From contig NZ_CADIJL010000007.1 of the NCBI RefSeq assembly GCF_902859695.1, forward strand, positions 167,429 through 231,428: a DNA stretch of 64,000 nucleotides, written 5' to 3'. Each line of letters starts with the position of its first letter. The first letter of the stretch is position 1. The notes beneath the pieces were generated by a model. The model was not told the origin of the DNA and made no database searches. It worked only from the letters and a program-made list of their open reading frames with translations. This stretch comes from Achromobacter ruhlandii (lineage in GTDB: Bacteria > Pseudomonadota > Gammaproteobacteria > Burkholderiales > Burkholderiaceae_B). The position numbers and the translations under genes are program-made. Shown here one piece after another: positions 25,062-33,581 of the stretch.

Positions 25062-26042
25062 ATGGCAAAGACACTTTCGAATCGTGCGCGCTGGGGGCTG
25101 GCCGGGCTGATCCTGCTGCTGGCGCTGCCGGGCGCGGCGGCGGCCACCGACACGCCGTTCCTGATCGGCGTGGTGACGCGCTTCCTGATCTACGGCCTGG
25201 CCGCGGTCAGCCTGGACCTGGTGATCGGCTACGGCGCCATGGTCAGCTTCGGCCACGCGATGTTCTTCGGGCTGGGCGGCTATGCGGTGGGCATCATCGC
25301 CTTCCACACCACCGAAGCCGGGCCGCTGTTCGGCTGGGCCGGCAGCAACGCCGCGCTGGTGGTGTGGCCGATCGCGCTGGCGGTGTGCGCGCTGGCGGGC
25401 TGGCTGTTCGGCTACCTGGCGCTGCGCACGCGCGGTGTGCAGTTCATCATGATCACACTGGCGTTCGGGCAGATGGTGTACTTCATCCTGGTGTCGCTGC
25501 AGTTCTATGGCGGCGACGACGGGCTGATGATCTCGCAGCGCAACGTGCTGCCGGGCCTGAACCTGGAGAACCCGCTGACGTTCTACTACGTCTGCCTGGC
25601 GCTGCTGACCCTCTGGACGCTGCTGTGCATCCGCGTTACCAACTCGCGCTTCGGCATGGTGCTGCAGGCGCTGCGCCAGAGCGAACGGCGCGCCATCAAC
25701 CTGGGCGTGGCGCCCACGCCCTACCGCCTGAGCGCTTTCGTGCTGTCGGCGGTGGGCACCGGGCTGGCTGGCGTGCTGTGGGCCAACTATGCCGGGCTGG
25801 TGACGCCGGACATGGCGGCCTGGACCAAGTCGGGCGAGCTGATGGCCATCGTCATCCTCGGCGGCGTGGGCACGCTGCTGGGTCCGATCGCGGGCGCGGC
25901 GGTGTTCCTGGGACTGGAGCAGATGCTGTCGTCGCTGACCGAGCATTGGCTGCTGTACATGGGGCCGGTGCTGGTGCTGGTGGTGCTGTGGGGACAGAAG
26001 GGCCTGTTCGGCCGCCTCCTGGAGACGCGTCATGCGGATTGA
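25062..26042 (+). CDS. Liv-type ABC transporter permease (LivM-like)
   Basis: A 326-residue permease with about ten membrane segments; VSLDLVIGYGAMVSFGHAMFFGLGGYAVGI is the LivM signature, and ALRQSERRAINLGVAPTPYRLSAFVLSAVGTGLAG the coupling loop. Three ATG codons stand in a row (25056, 25059, 25062); the last is six bases from the GAGG ribosome site and is preferred. Its stop overlaps an ATG (26032) that I do not take as the next start. Confidence 0.9.
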   Translation: MAKTLSNRARWGLAGLILLLALPGAAAATDTPFLIGVVTRFLIYGLAAVSLDLVIGYGAMVSFGHAMFFGLGGYAVGIIAFHTTEAGPLFGWAGSNAALVVWPIALAVCALAGWLFGYLALRTRGVQFIMITLAFGQMVYFILVSLQFYGGDDGLMISQRNVLPGLNLENPLTFYYVCLALLTLWTLLCIRVTNSRFGMVLQALRQSERRAINLGVAPTPYRLSAFVLSAVGTGLAGVLWANYAGLVTPDMAAWTKSGELMAIVILGGVGTLLGPIAGAAVFLGLEQMLSSLTEHWLLYMGPVLVLVVLWGQKGLFGRLLETRHAD

Positions 26043-26151
26043 GACCACCCCCGGAGCGCTGCGCGCTTCCCCCTCAAGGGTGCATGCCGGCGGACCGGCG
26101 GAGCCGGATCCGCGGCATTCCGATGAGGCATCGACAGTGGGGACGACTGAT
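26043..26151. repeat. Intra-operon palindromic insertion between livM- and livG-like genes
   Basis: This 109-base spacer interrupts an otherwise tightly packed operon. It contains imperfect dyads (GGAGCGCTGCGCGCTTCC; CGGACCGGCGGAGCCGGATCCG) around a CCCCCTCAAGGG core. From memory this resembles a short interspersed repeat common in Alcaligenaceae/Comamonadaceae genomes; copies could not be searched. It extends the LivG-like open frame but adds no family sequence. Confidence 0.5.
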
Positions 26152-26907
26152 ATGCAGACGCTGTTGCGTCTATCCGGGCTGCGCAAGGCCTTCGACGCGG
26201 TCGTCGCCACCAACGGCGTCGACCTGGACGTGCGCGCCGGAGAGATCCACGCCATCATCGGCCCGAATGGCGCCGGCAAGTCGACGCTGATCGCGCAGAT
26301 CTGCGGCGAGATCCGGCCCGACTCGGGCACCATCGAACTGGACGGACGCGACGTGACGGCGCTGCGCGCCTTCGAGCGCGCCCGGCTGGGGCTGGGCCGC
26401 TCGTTCCAGATCACCGAGCTGTGCCAGGAATACACCGCGCTCGAAAACGTCATCCTGTCCAGCATGCTCAAGGGCGGCCGCGCCTTTGGCGCCTGGTCCG
26501 ATCCGCGCCGCGACGCCGGCCTGAAGGCGCAGGCGATGCAATGGCTGACCCATGTCGGCCTGGCGGACCGGCGCCACGTGCGCACCGCCGATCTGGCGCA
26601 CGGCGAGAAGCGCCAGCTGGAACTGGCGGTGGCCCTGGCGCGCTCGCCGCGCCTGTTGCTGCTGGACGAGCCCATGGCCGGCATGGGGCCGGAGGAATCC
26701 GCGCGCATGACGCGCCTGCTGCTGGGCATGAAGGGCGACTACGGCATCCTGCTGGTGGAGCACGACATGGACGCGGTGTTCGCGCTGGCCGACCGCATCA
26801 GCGTGCTGGTCTACGGCAAGGTGGTGTTCAGCGGCGCGCCCGACGAGGTGCGGCGCCATCCGGAAGTGCGCGCCGCCTACCTGGGAGAAGAACATGTTGA
26901 AGGTTGA
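26152..26907 (+). CDS. Liv-type ABC transporter ATP-binding protein (LivG-like)
   Basis: A 251-residue ATPase: Walker A GPNGAGKST, Q-loop RSFQITELC, signature region LAHGEKRQLELAVALA (a variant of LSxGxQ), Walker B RLLLLDEP and H-loop VEHDMDAVF. The start at ATG 26152 gives the usual N-terminus (LLRLSGLRKAFDAVVATNGVDL); an earlier ATG at 26032 would add 40 residues encoded by the repeat spacer. The LivF-like gene overlaps its last 14 bases. Confidence 0.9.
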   Translation: MQTLLRLSGLRKAFDAVVATNGVDLDVRAGEIHAIIGPNGAGKSTLIAQICGEIRPDSGTIELDGRDVTALRAFERARLGLGRSFQITELCQEYTALENVILSSMLKGGRAFGAWSDPRRDAGLKAQAMQWLTHVGLADRRHVRTADLAHGEKRQLELAVALARSPRLLLLDEPMAGMGPEESARMTRLLLGMKGDYGILLVEHDMDAVFALADRISVLVYGKVVFSGAPDEVRRHPEVRAAYLGEEHVEG

Positions 26908-27586
26908 GGGCCTGACCGGCGGCTACGGGTCGAGCAAGGTGCTGTTCGGCATGGCCTTCGAGGCCGCCGAGGGCGAGGTGATCTCGCTGATCGGCCGCAA
27001 CGGCATGGGTAAGACCACCACCATCAAGACGCTGATGGGCATGCTGCCGGCCACCGGCGGGCAGGTACAGTTCCGCGGCCAGACGCTGTCGCGGCCCGCG
27101 CCCAGCGCGGTGGCGCGGCTGGGCGTGGGACTGGTGCCGGAAGGGCGGCGCGTGTTCGGCTCGCTGTCGGTGGAAGAGAACCTGGTGGCGACCTCGCGCG
27201 CCGCGCCTGGCGGCTGGGACCTGGCGCGGGTCTACGCGCTGTTCCCGCGCCTGAAGGAGCGCCGCGCGCAGTCGTCGCGCACGCTGTCGGGCGGCGAGCA
27301 GCAGATGCTGGTGGTCGGCCGCGCGCTCATGACCAATCCCAAGCTGCTGATCCTGGACGAGGCCACCGAAGGGCTGGCCCCGCTGATCCGCCAGGAAATC
27401 TGGCGTTGCCTGCGGGCGCTGAAGGCCGAGGGCCAGACCATCCTGGTGATCGACAAGAACCTGCCCGAGATGGCGACGCTGGTGGACCGTCACTACATCG
27501 TCGACAAGGGCCGCGTGGCCTGGTCGGGCGCGCCCGCGGAACTGTCCGCGCAGCCCGACCTGGCGCAACGTTATCTCGGCATCTGA
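26894..27586 (+). CDS. Liv-type ABC transporter ATP-binding protein (LivF-like)
   Basis: A 230-residue ATPase completing the importer. Walker A GRNGMGKTT, LVPEGRRVFGSLSVEENL (LivF hallmark), signature LSGGEQQML, Walker B KLLILDEA and the switch region LVIDKNLPEM, in which the usual H-loop histidine is replaced by Lys/Asn. The five importer genes form one operon with the dioxygenase upstream and the nitrilase downstream. Confidence 0.92.
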   Translation: MLKVEGLTGGYGSSKVLFGMAFEAAEGEVISLIGRNGMGKTTTIKTLMGMLPATGGQVQFRGQTLSRPAPSAVARLGVGLVPEGRRVFGSLSVEENLVATSRAAPGGWDLARVYALFPRLKERRAQSSRTLSGGEQQMLVVGRALMTNPKLLILDEATEGLAPLIRQEIWRCLRALKAEGQTILVIDKNLPEMATLVDRHYIVDKGRVAWSGAPAELSAQPDLAQRYLGI

Positions 27587-27605
27587 CCGCAATAGGAGCA
27601 CACGC

Positions 27606-28631
27606 ATGTTGAACCTGCCCGTTTTCAAGGCCGCCGCCGTCCAGGCCGCGCCGGTGTTCCTGGACACCGACGCCACCGTCGAAAAGACCTGCGCACTGAT
27701 CGCCGAGGCCGCCGGCAACGGCGCCAGCCTGGTGGCCTTTCCCGAGGTGTTCGTCTCGGCCTATCCCTACTGGAGCTGGGTGATGAACCCGGTGCAGGGC
27801 AGCCCGTGGTTCGAAAAGCTCTGCAAGAGCGCCATCGAGCTGCCGGGGCCGGAGATCCGCCGCATCGCCCAGGCCGCGCGCCAGCACCGCGTCAACGTGG
27901 TGGTGGGCGTGAATGAGCGCAGCCGCCATGGCGTCGGCACGATCTACAACACCATGGTCTTCATCAACGAAGAGGGCCGCGTCCTGGGCCGCCACCGCAA
28001 GCTGGTGCCGACCTGGGCCGAGAAGCTGACCTGGGCCCACGGCGACGGCGAGTCGCTGCGCGTGTATGACACGTCCGTCGGCAAGCTCGGCGGCCTGGCC
28101 TGCGGCGAGAACACCAACACGCTGGCGCGCTTCTCGCTGCTGGCGCAGGGCGAGATGGTGCACGTCGCCAGCTATATCTCGCTGCCGGTGGCGCCGCCCG
28201 ACTACGACATGGCCGAGGCCATCCGCCTGCGGGCGGCGGCGCATTCATTCGAGGGCAAGGTGTTCACGGTGGTGTCGTGCTCGACCATTTCCACCGAGAT
28301 CCAGGACGCCATCAGCGCCAGCCATCCGGAAGCGCGCGAGATGCTGGCGCGCCGCAACAGCGCGTTTTCGGGAATATTGGGGCCGGACGGCCGCGTCATC
28401 GGCGAACCGCTGATCGACGACGAAGGCATCGTCTACGCCGAGATCGACCTGTCGCGCTGCATCCAGCCGCGTCAGATGCACGACATCGTCGGCCACTACA
28501 ACCGCTTCGACGTGTTCGACCTGCGCGTGAACCGGCGGCCGCTGCAGGCGGCGCGCTATGACGACCTGGCCGAATCGGGCGCCGCCGACCTGGACGGAGA
28601 CTTCGAGCCGTTGCCCGAGGCGCGCGGCTAG
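27606..28631 (+). CDS. Nitrilase-family carbon-nitrogen hydrolase
   Basis: A 341-residue cytosolic hydrolase with the Glu-Lys-Cys triad in family contexts: AFPEVFVSAYP (E47), GRHRKLVPTWAEK (K132) and GGLACGENTN (C166). AYPYWSWV and CGENTNTLARF match true nitrilases, which convert nitriles to carboxylic acids plus ammonia, more than amidases. AGGAG precedes the ATG, 20 bases after the livF-like gene. Located in an aromatic ring-cleavage and import operon, it probably supplies or modifies the aromatic acid. The actual nitrile is unknown. Confidence 0.88.
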   Translation: MLNLPVFKAAAVQAAPVFLDTDATVEKTCALIAEAAGNGASLVAFPEVFVSAYPYWSWVMNPVQGSPWFEKLCKSAIELPGPEIRRIAQAARQHRVNVVVGVNERSRHGVGTIYNTMVFINEEGRVLGRHRKLVPTWAEKLTWAHGDGESLRVYDTSVGKLGGLACGENTNTLARFSLLAQGEMVHVASYISLPVAPPDYDMAEAIRLRAAAHSFEGKVFTVVSCSTISTEIQDAISASHPEAREMLARRNSAFSGILGPDGRVIGEPLIDDEGIVYAEIDLSRCIQPRQMHDIVGHYNRFDVFDLRVNRRPLQAARYDDLAESGAADLDGDFEPLPEARG

Positions 28632-28713
28632 GGGCGACCGGGCCGCGGGTAGAATGGGCCGCCTGAGCGCCCGCCGGCCCCGGCCTCAAGGCCGCTGACA
28701 TCTGGAGAGCACG

Positions 28714-29475
28714 TTGAAGCCAAGAATCAAAGCTTCCCGCCAGGACGAGCCCGGCGCCGACGGGAACGCCGAGGTAGAGGAAATCACGCTGTCCGAGCAG
28801 GTCTACCGCCTGCTCCGGCGCGACATCATGAGCGGGGCGTTCGCGCCGGGCCAGTCGCTGCGCCTGGAATTGCTCAAGCAACGCTACGGCAGCAGCTTTT
28901 CCCCGATCCGCGAAGCCCTGAACCGGCTGCGCAGCGAACGCATGGTGATCACCACCACCTCGCGCGGTTTTCGCATCGCGCCGCTGTCGGTCGAGGAAAT
29001 GTGGGACGCCTGCGAGACCCGCATCCTGATCGATTGCGACGCTCTGCGGCGCTCGCTGGCCAACGCCGATGACGCCTGGGAGGCGCGGCTGGTCGGCGCC
29101 TACCATGCGCTGACGCTGGCGGCGCAGCGCGCCGGCGAGGCCGTGCCGCCCAGCCAGGAGCTGGAGGAGTCGCTCGAGGCGCGCCACCTGGACTTCCACC
29201 ACGCGCTGATCGGGGCCTGCCGCTCGCACTGGCTGCTGGACCTGTCCACGCAGCTGTATGCGCAGACTGAACGCTACCGGCGCCCGGCGCGCGCCGGCGC
29301 CACCGCCTACGGCCCCGAGCGCAATGTCGACGACGAGCACCGCCAGTTGCTGGACGCGGCGCTGTCGCGCGACGTCGAAGGCTCGGTGGCGATGCTGGCG
29401 GCGCATTACCGCAAGACGGCGCAATTCATCGAACACATCATTTCCCAGGACGACAGGCAGGCCATTCATGCGTGA
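28714..29475 (+). CDS. GntR family regulator (FadR/FCD subfamily)
   Basis: A 253-residue regulator: winged HTH at about residues 28-90 (LSEQVYRLLRRDIMSGAFAPGQSLRLELLKQRYGSSFSPIREALNRLRSERMV) and an FCD ligand domain with the metal-binding histidines (HLDFHHALIGAC; DDEHRQLLDA). The start is TTG 28714, six bases after GGAG; no better start exists. It follows the nitrilase gene and overlaps the hydrolase gene by eight bases. It probably represses the 20.8-28.6 kb operon and responds to an aromatic or organic acid. Confidence 0.87.
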   Translation: MKPRIKASRQDEPGADGNAEVEEITLSEQVYRLLRRDIMSGAFAPGQSLRLELLKQRYGSSFSPIREALNRLRSERMVITTTSRGFRIAPLSVEEMWDACETRILIDCDALRRSLANADDAWEARLVGAYHALTLAAQRAGEAVPPSQELEESLEARHLDFHHALIGACRSHWLLDLSTQLYAQTERYRRPARAGATAYGPERNVDDEHRQLLDAALSRDVEGSVAMLAAHYRKTAQFIEHIISQDDRQAIHA

Positions 29476-30352
29476 CGCGGACATCGATCTCTTTTTCCCC
29501 ACCATCGCCGAGCGCGAGGTGCAATACAACGCCCGCGAGTCGGTGGCGGACTTCGACGCCTGCGTGCGCCGCTACGCCGAGTCGGCCGCCGCGGTGAAGT
29601 CGCGCCGTCCCGGCCTGCTGAACCTGCGTTACGGCATGGGCCAGGACGAGCGGCTGGACCTGTTCCTGCCGGCGGCGAATCGCGGCCCGGCGCCGCTGTT
29701 CGTGTTCATCCATGGCGGCTACTGGCGCGGCCAGCGCAAGGAAGACGCGCCGGTGATGGCCGAGGCCTTCAACGCCGCCGGCGCGGCGGTGGCGGTGCCG
29801 GAATACACGCTGGCGCCCGAAGCGACGCTGCCGGAAATCGTGCGCGAGATGCGCTCGGCGCTGGCCTGGCTGTACCACAATGCGGAGATGTACGGCGTCG
29901 ATCCCGAGCGTATCTACGTCGGCGGCAGTTCGGCCGGGGGGCATCTGGCGGCGATGCTGGCCGCGCCCGCCTGGCCGGCGCGCTACGGCGTGCCGGATGA
30001 CGTGGTCAAGGGCACGCTGGCGCTGAGCGGCCTGTTCGACCTGCGACCGCTGTGCGACGTGCTGCCCAACACCTGGTTGCAGTTGACGCCGGAGCAGGCC
30101 GCGCGCCACAGCCCGATCTTCAACCTGCCCGAGCGCGCCGGCCCCATGTTGCTGGCCGTCGGCGGCCTGGAGACGCAGGGTTTCAAGAACCAGACCGAAG
30201 CCTTCGAACGCGCCTGGACCGGCGCCGGCCTGCAGGCCACGCGCATCCCGACGCCGCATTGCAATCACTTCGACCTGGTGAACGAGCTGGAGGACCCGGC
30301 CAGCGACCTGACCCGCGCCACCCTGGCGATGATGGGCCTGGCGCAAGCCTGA
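29468..30352 (+). CDS. Alpha/beta hydrolase, arylformamidase/esterase-like
   Basis: A 294-residue serine hydrolase. The HGGYW oxyanion motif (82-86) is the form seen in alpha/beta-hydrolase kynurenine formamidases, and GGSSAGG holds the nucleophile (S155); a C-terminal His lies in TPHCNHFDLV. N-formylaryl amide or ester hydrolysis is the most likely reaction, consistent with a role in preparing an aromatic amine or acid for ring cleavage. The ATG overlaps the GntR stop. Without a kynurenine pathway neighbour, kynB is not assigned. Confidence 0.85.
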   Translation: MRDADIDLFFPTIAEREVQYNARESVADFDACVRRYAESAAAVKSRRPGLLNLRYGMGQDERLDLFLPAANRGPAPLFVFIHGGYWRGQRKEDAPVMAEAFNAAGAAVAVPEYTLAPEATLPEIVREMRSALAWLYHNAEMYGVDPERIYVGGSSAGGHLAAMLAAPAWPARYGVPDDVVKGTLALSGLFDLRPLCDVLPNTWLQLTPEQAARHSPIFNLPERAGPMLLAVGGLETQGFKNQTEAFERAWTGAGLQATRIPTPHCNHFDLVNELEDPASDLTRATLAMMGLAQA

Positions 30353-30377
30353 GCGCGTTCACGGACACGGGCGCGCC

Positions 30378-31292
30378 ATGGCCGACCTGAAACTGCTCGA
30401 AGACCTGATCGCGCTGGCGCAGAGCGGCAGCTTCGTGCGCGCCGCCGAGGCGCGGCACGTCACGCATCCAGCCTTCGGGCGTCGCATCCGCGCGCTGGAG
30501 GCCTGGGCCGGCGCGCCGCTGGTGGAACGCCAGCGCGTGCCGGTGACGCTGACCGCCGAGGGCGAGGCCCTGCTCAAGACCGCCACCCAGGTGGTCGAGC
30601 AGATGGGCCTGGTGCGCCATCGCATCCGCAGTTCCGGCGCGGGCGGCGAGGCGGTGCTGCGCATCGCCACCGGCCGCAGCCTGTCGCGCACCGTGGTGGG
30701 CGACTGGATCGCGCGGCTGCGCCATCGCGCGCCGAAGGTGCTGGTCGAAGGCACGCAACTGGAGATCTCCACCGGCAAGATGGAAGACATGGCGATGCGG
30801 CTGGAGCAGGGCAAGGTCGACCTGCTGTGCTGTTACGAGCATCCGGCCCTGTCCATGCAGCTCAACCCGGTGCGCTACCGCTACATGACGCTGGGCACCG
30901 ACAAGCTGGTGCCGGTCAGCCAGGCCGACGGCCGCGGCCGCGCCCGCTATGTGCTGAGCGAGGGCGGGCAGCCGGCGCCGCTGATTACCTACGCCGGCGG
31001 CCTGTCGATGGAGCGCATCCTGGGCGACAGGCTCGAATCCACGCCCTATGCGCTGACGCCGTTCGTGCGCATCGATTCGCTCGATGCCGCGCATGGCGCC
31101 GCGCTCAAGGGATTGGGGGTGGCCTGGCTGCCCTGGTCGATGGTGGCGGCCGACTGTCGCCGCGGCGTCCTGGTGTCGCTGGGCGGCCGCAGCGACGAGA
31201 TCGCCTTCGAGGTGCGGCTGTACCGCTCGCGGGCGCGCCTGGCCGATCTCGCCGAGGCGGCTTGGGAAGCCACCGCCAATCGCAAGGCCTGA
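30378..31292 (+). CDS. LysR family transcriptional regulator
   Basis: A 304-residue LTTR: N-terminal HTH LLEDLIALAQSGSFVRAAEARHVTHPAFGRRIRALEAWAGAPLVERQRVPVTLT (an H-P-A-F recognition helix variant) and a PBP2 effector domain with IRSSGAGGEAVLRIATGRSLSRTVV. It is followed by a Bug receptor gene preceded by a 19-bp dyad, a likely target. It is transcribed in the same direction as the flanking genes. Confidence 0.9.
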   Translation: MADLKLLEDLIALAQSGSFVRAAEARHVTHPAFGRRIRALEAWAGAPLVERQRVPVTLTAEGEALLKTATQVVEQMGLVRHRIRSSGAGGEAVLRIATGRSLSRTVVGDWIARLRHRAPKVLVEGTQLEISTGKMEDMAMRLEQGKVDLLCCYEHPALSMQLNPVRYRYMTLGTDKLVPVSQADGRGRARYVLSEGGQPAPLITYAGGLSMERILGDRLESTPYALTPFVRIDSLDAAHGAALKGLGVAWLPWSMVAADCRRGVLVSLGGRSDEIAFEVRLYRSRARLADLAEAAWEATANRKA

Positions 31293-31348
31293 AGCGGCGC
31301 GTCATTGCTCGCAGGGGCAGGCCGGCGGCGATCTGAATTAGCACGGAA

Positions 31349-31367
31349 ATGTGCCGACTTGGCACAT
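31349..31367. promoter_or_regulatory. 19-bp dyad ATGTGCC-GACTT-GGCACAT
   Basis: Perfect 7-base arms, lying between the LysR stop (31292) and the Bug receptor ATG (31454). T-N11-A spacing is present within it (TGCC-N5-GGCA), which fits a LysR operator. Confidence 0.5.
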
Positions 31368-31453
31368 CATGCCGCCGGCCCACGCGCAGAATGTCTCCCG
31401 AAACTCGAACGAGACGGCGCCGCCGTCCACCTCAGCACCCCAGGGAGAAATTC

Positions 31454-32443
31454 ATGAAATTCGTTCCGCACGCCTTGCGCGGCGCGTCGGTCGCGCTTTG
31501 TGCCGCCGTTTCGTTGATCGCCTCGCCGGCCATCGCCGCCGGTTACCCCGACCACCCGGTCTCGTTGATCGTCGGCTACCCGGCCGGCGGCAGCGTTGAC
31601 CTGACCGCCCGCCTGTTCGGCGAGGAGCTGGCCAAGCGTATCGGCCAGAGCGTGGTGGTCGAGAACGCCGGCGGCGCCGGCGGCACCATCGGCGCGCAGC
31701 GCGTGGCCCGCGCCACGCCGGACGGCTACACGCTGTTGCTGGGCTCGACCAATGAAATGGTCGTCGCCCGCATGATCAACAGCGCCGTCAAGTACGACGG
31801 CGCCAAGGACTTCACCGCGCTAGGCGTGATTGCCTCGCAACCCATGGTGCTGGCGGCCAGCAAGAATTCCGGCGTGAAGAGCGCCGCCGAATACCTGCAG
31901 AAGCTGCGCGCGGCCGCGCCGGGCAGCTTCAACTACGGCTCGTCGGGCGTTGGCACCACGCTGCACCTGGCCGGCGAGATGATCAACCAGGAAACCAATA
32001 CGCGCGCTGAACATGTTCCTTACCGGGGTGTGTCGCCGCTGGTGACCGACCTGATGAGCGGCCAGCTGGATTTCGGCGTGCTGGTGCTGTCCTCGGGCCT
32101 GCCGCAAGTGCGCGCCGACAAGATCGTGGCGCTGGGCGTGACGCAGCCCAAGCGCTCTCCGGTGGCGCCGGACATTCCCGCTTTGGCCGAGACGCCGGGC
32201 TTCGAGGCCGTCGATCTCAGCATCACGTTCTCGCTGTACGGGCCGGCCGGCCTGCCGGAGCCGGTGGCCGCCAAGCTGCGCGAGGCCCTGGCCGATACGC
32301 TCAGGTCGGAACAATTCCGCGCCAAGATGCTGGAAGCCGGCGGCGTGCTGGCGCAGCCGGGCGTGGATCCGGTGGCCTCGCAGGCGGCCGAGACGCGCAA
32401 GTATGGAGAGCTGGTCAAGGCGGCCAAGATCGAAGCGCAATAA
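31454..32443 (+). CDS. Bug family (TctC-like) tripartite tricarboxylate transporter receptor
   Basis: A 329-residue periplasmic solute-binding protein with a Sec signal (basic start, then SVALCAAVSLIASPAIA). Family landmarks are YPDHPVSLIVGYPAGGSVDLTARL, VVENAGGAGGTIGAQRVARATPDGYTLLLGSTN and HVPYRGVSPLVTDLMSGQLD. Bug proteins feed TctAB-type transporters with carboxylates or act as sensors; no permease genes are adjacent, as is common in this group of bacteria. AGGGAG precedes the ATG. Confidence 0.92.
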   Translation: MKFVPHALRGASVALCAAVSLIASPAIAAGYPDHPVSLIVGYPAGGSVDLTARLFGEELAKRIGQSVVVENAGGAGGTIGAQRVARATPDGYTLLLGSTNEMVVARMINSAVKYDGAKDFTALGVIASQPMVLAASKNSGVKSAAEYLQKLRAAAPGSFNYGSSGVGTTLHLAGEMINQETNTRAEHVPYRGVSPLVTDLMSGQLDFGVLVLSSGLPQVRADKIVALGVTQPKRSPVAPDIPALAETPGFEAVDLSITFSLYGPAGLPEPVAAKLREALADTLRSEQFRAKMLEAGGVLAQPGVDPVASQAAETRKYGELVKAAKIEAQ

Positions 32444-32532
32444 GCGCGATGCCTTCCCGCGCCGGCGGCCGCCCCAGCGCGGCCGCCGGCGCATCCGGAC
32501 CCATTCCACACCCTATCAACGCAGGCCGTTCC

Positions 32533-33474
32533 ATGGATTTCACGCTTTCCGTTCCCGACCTCGCCGCCGAGCGCCTGGGCAACACCGATACGCCGGGCGT
32601 CTGGCATTTCGACTCGGGCCTGCCCGGCCGCACCCTCATGCTGTCCGCGCTGGTGCACGGCAACGAGCTGTGCGGCGCCTGGGCGCTGAAGGACCTGCTG
32701 GCCGCGGGCCTGCGGCCGCGCCGCGGCCGCCTGACGCTCGCGTTCTGCAACCTGCCGGCGTTCGACCGTTTCGACCTGGCGCGCCATGACGCTTCGCGTT
32801 TCGTCGACGAGGACATGAACCGGGTCTGGAGCGCCGAGCGCCTGGACAATCCCACGACCCGCGACCGCCAGCGCGCGGCGCAATTGCGGCCATGGGTCGA
32901 GCGCGCCGATTGGCTGCTGGACCTGCATTCCATGCACGAGCCGGGCGCGCCGCTTTTGTTGACGGGCCTTCTGCCGCGCAATATCGCCCTGGCGCGGCGC
33001 CTGAAGGCGCCGCGGCACGTCATCGTGGACGCCGGCCACAAGGACGGCGTGCGCATGCGCGATTTCGCGCAGTTCGGCGATCCGGCGCGCGAGGACGCCT
33101 GCGCGCTGCTGATCGAATGCGGCTTTCACGGCGATCCGGCGGCGCGCGACGTGGCGCGCGACATGGTGGCGCGCATGCTGGTCGCGGCGGAGGTGGCGGA
33201 TGCCACCGACCTCCCGGCCGGCTGGCTGCGCCCCGACGCCGCGCAGCGTGTGCTGGAAGTGACCGACGCCGTGGTGGCGCCGTCGATGGACGTGAGCTTC
33301 GCGCAGCCCTGGCAGGGCCTGGAAACGCTGGAGAAGGCGGGATCGGTGATCGGCTGGGCCGACGGCCGGGCGATCGTTTCGCCCTATGACCGTTGCACGC
33401 TGGTGATGCCGTCGCTGCGCCAGCTCAAGCCGGGCGTGACGGTGGTGCGATTGGCGCGCGACTACGCAGGCTGA
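32533..33474 (+). CDS. M14-family succinylglutamate desuccinylase/aspartoacylase-like hydrolase
   Basis: A 313-residue zinc amidohydrolase. The metal ligands are in ALVHGNELCGAW (H42, E45) and LLDLHSMHEPG (H132), with a candidate catalytic glutamate in LLIECGFHGDP. The family deacylates N-acyl amino acids. In this island the Bug receptor just upstream may import its substrate, an N-acylated or amide-linked acid. ATG 32533 lies 90 bases after the receptor; the longer frame back to 32449 has no support. Confidence 0.82.
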   Translation: MDFTLSVPDLAAERLGNTDTPGVWHFDSGLPGRTLMLSALVHGNELCGAWALKDLLAAGLRPRRGRLTLAFCNLPAFDRFDLARHDASRFVDEDMNRVWSAERLDNPTTRDRQRAAQLRPWVERADWLLDLHSMHEPGAPLLLTGLLPRNIALARRLKAPRHVIVDAGHKDGVRMRDFAQFGDPAREDACALLIECGFHGDPAARDVARDMVARMLVAAEVADATDLPAGWLRPDAAQRVLEVTDAVVAPSMDVSFAQPWQGLETLEKAGSVIGWADGRAIVSPYDRCTLVMPSLRQLKPGVTVVRLARDYAG

Positions 33475-33515
33475 TGGCACGGACGGTTGGCGCGGCCTGA
33501 TCGCCGCGCCGATCC

Positions 33516-33575
33516 GCCCGGCCGGGCGTCGCGTCGCGTCGCATGCCCTCCGGGCATTGCGACGCCGGGCCGGCC
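33516..33575. terminator. Nested stem-loop between convergent genes
   Basis: An outer imperfect stem (GGCGTCGC with GCGACGCC plus flanking GGCC/GGCC) encloses the perfect hairpin ATGCCC-TCC-GGGCAT (33543-33557). It lies between the M14 hydrolase and the lipocalin gene, which converge, so a shared terminator is plausible though there is no T-tract. Confidence 0.45.
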
Positions 33576-33581
33576 GTGTCG

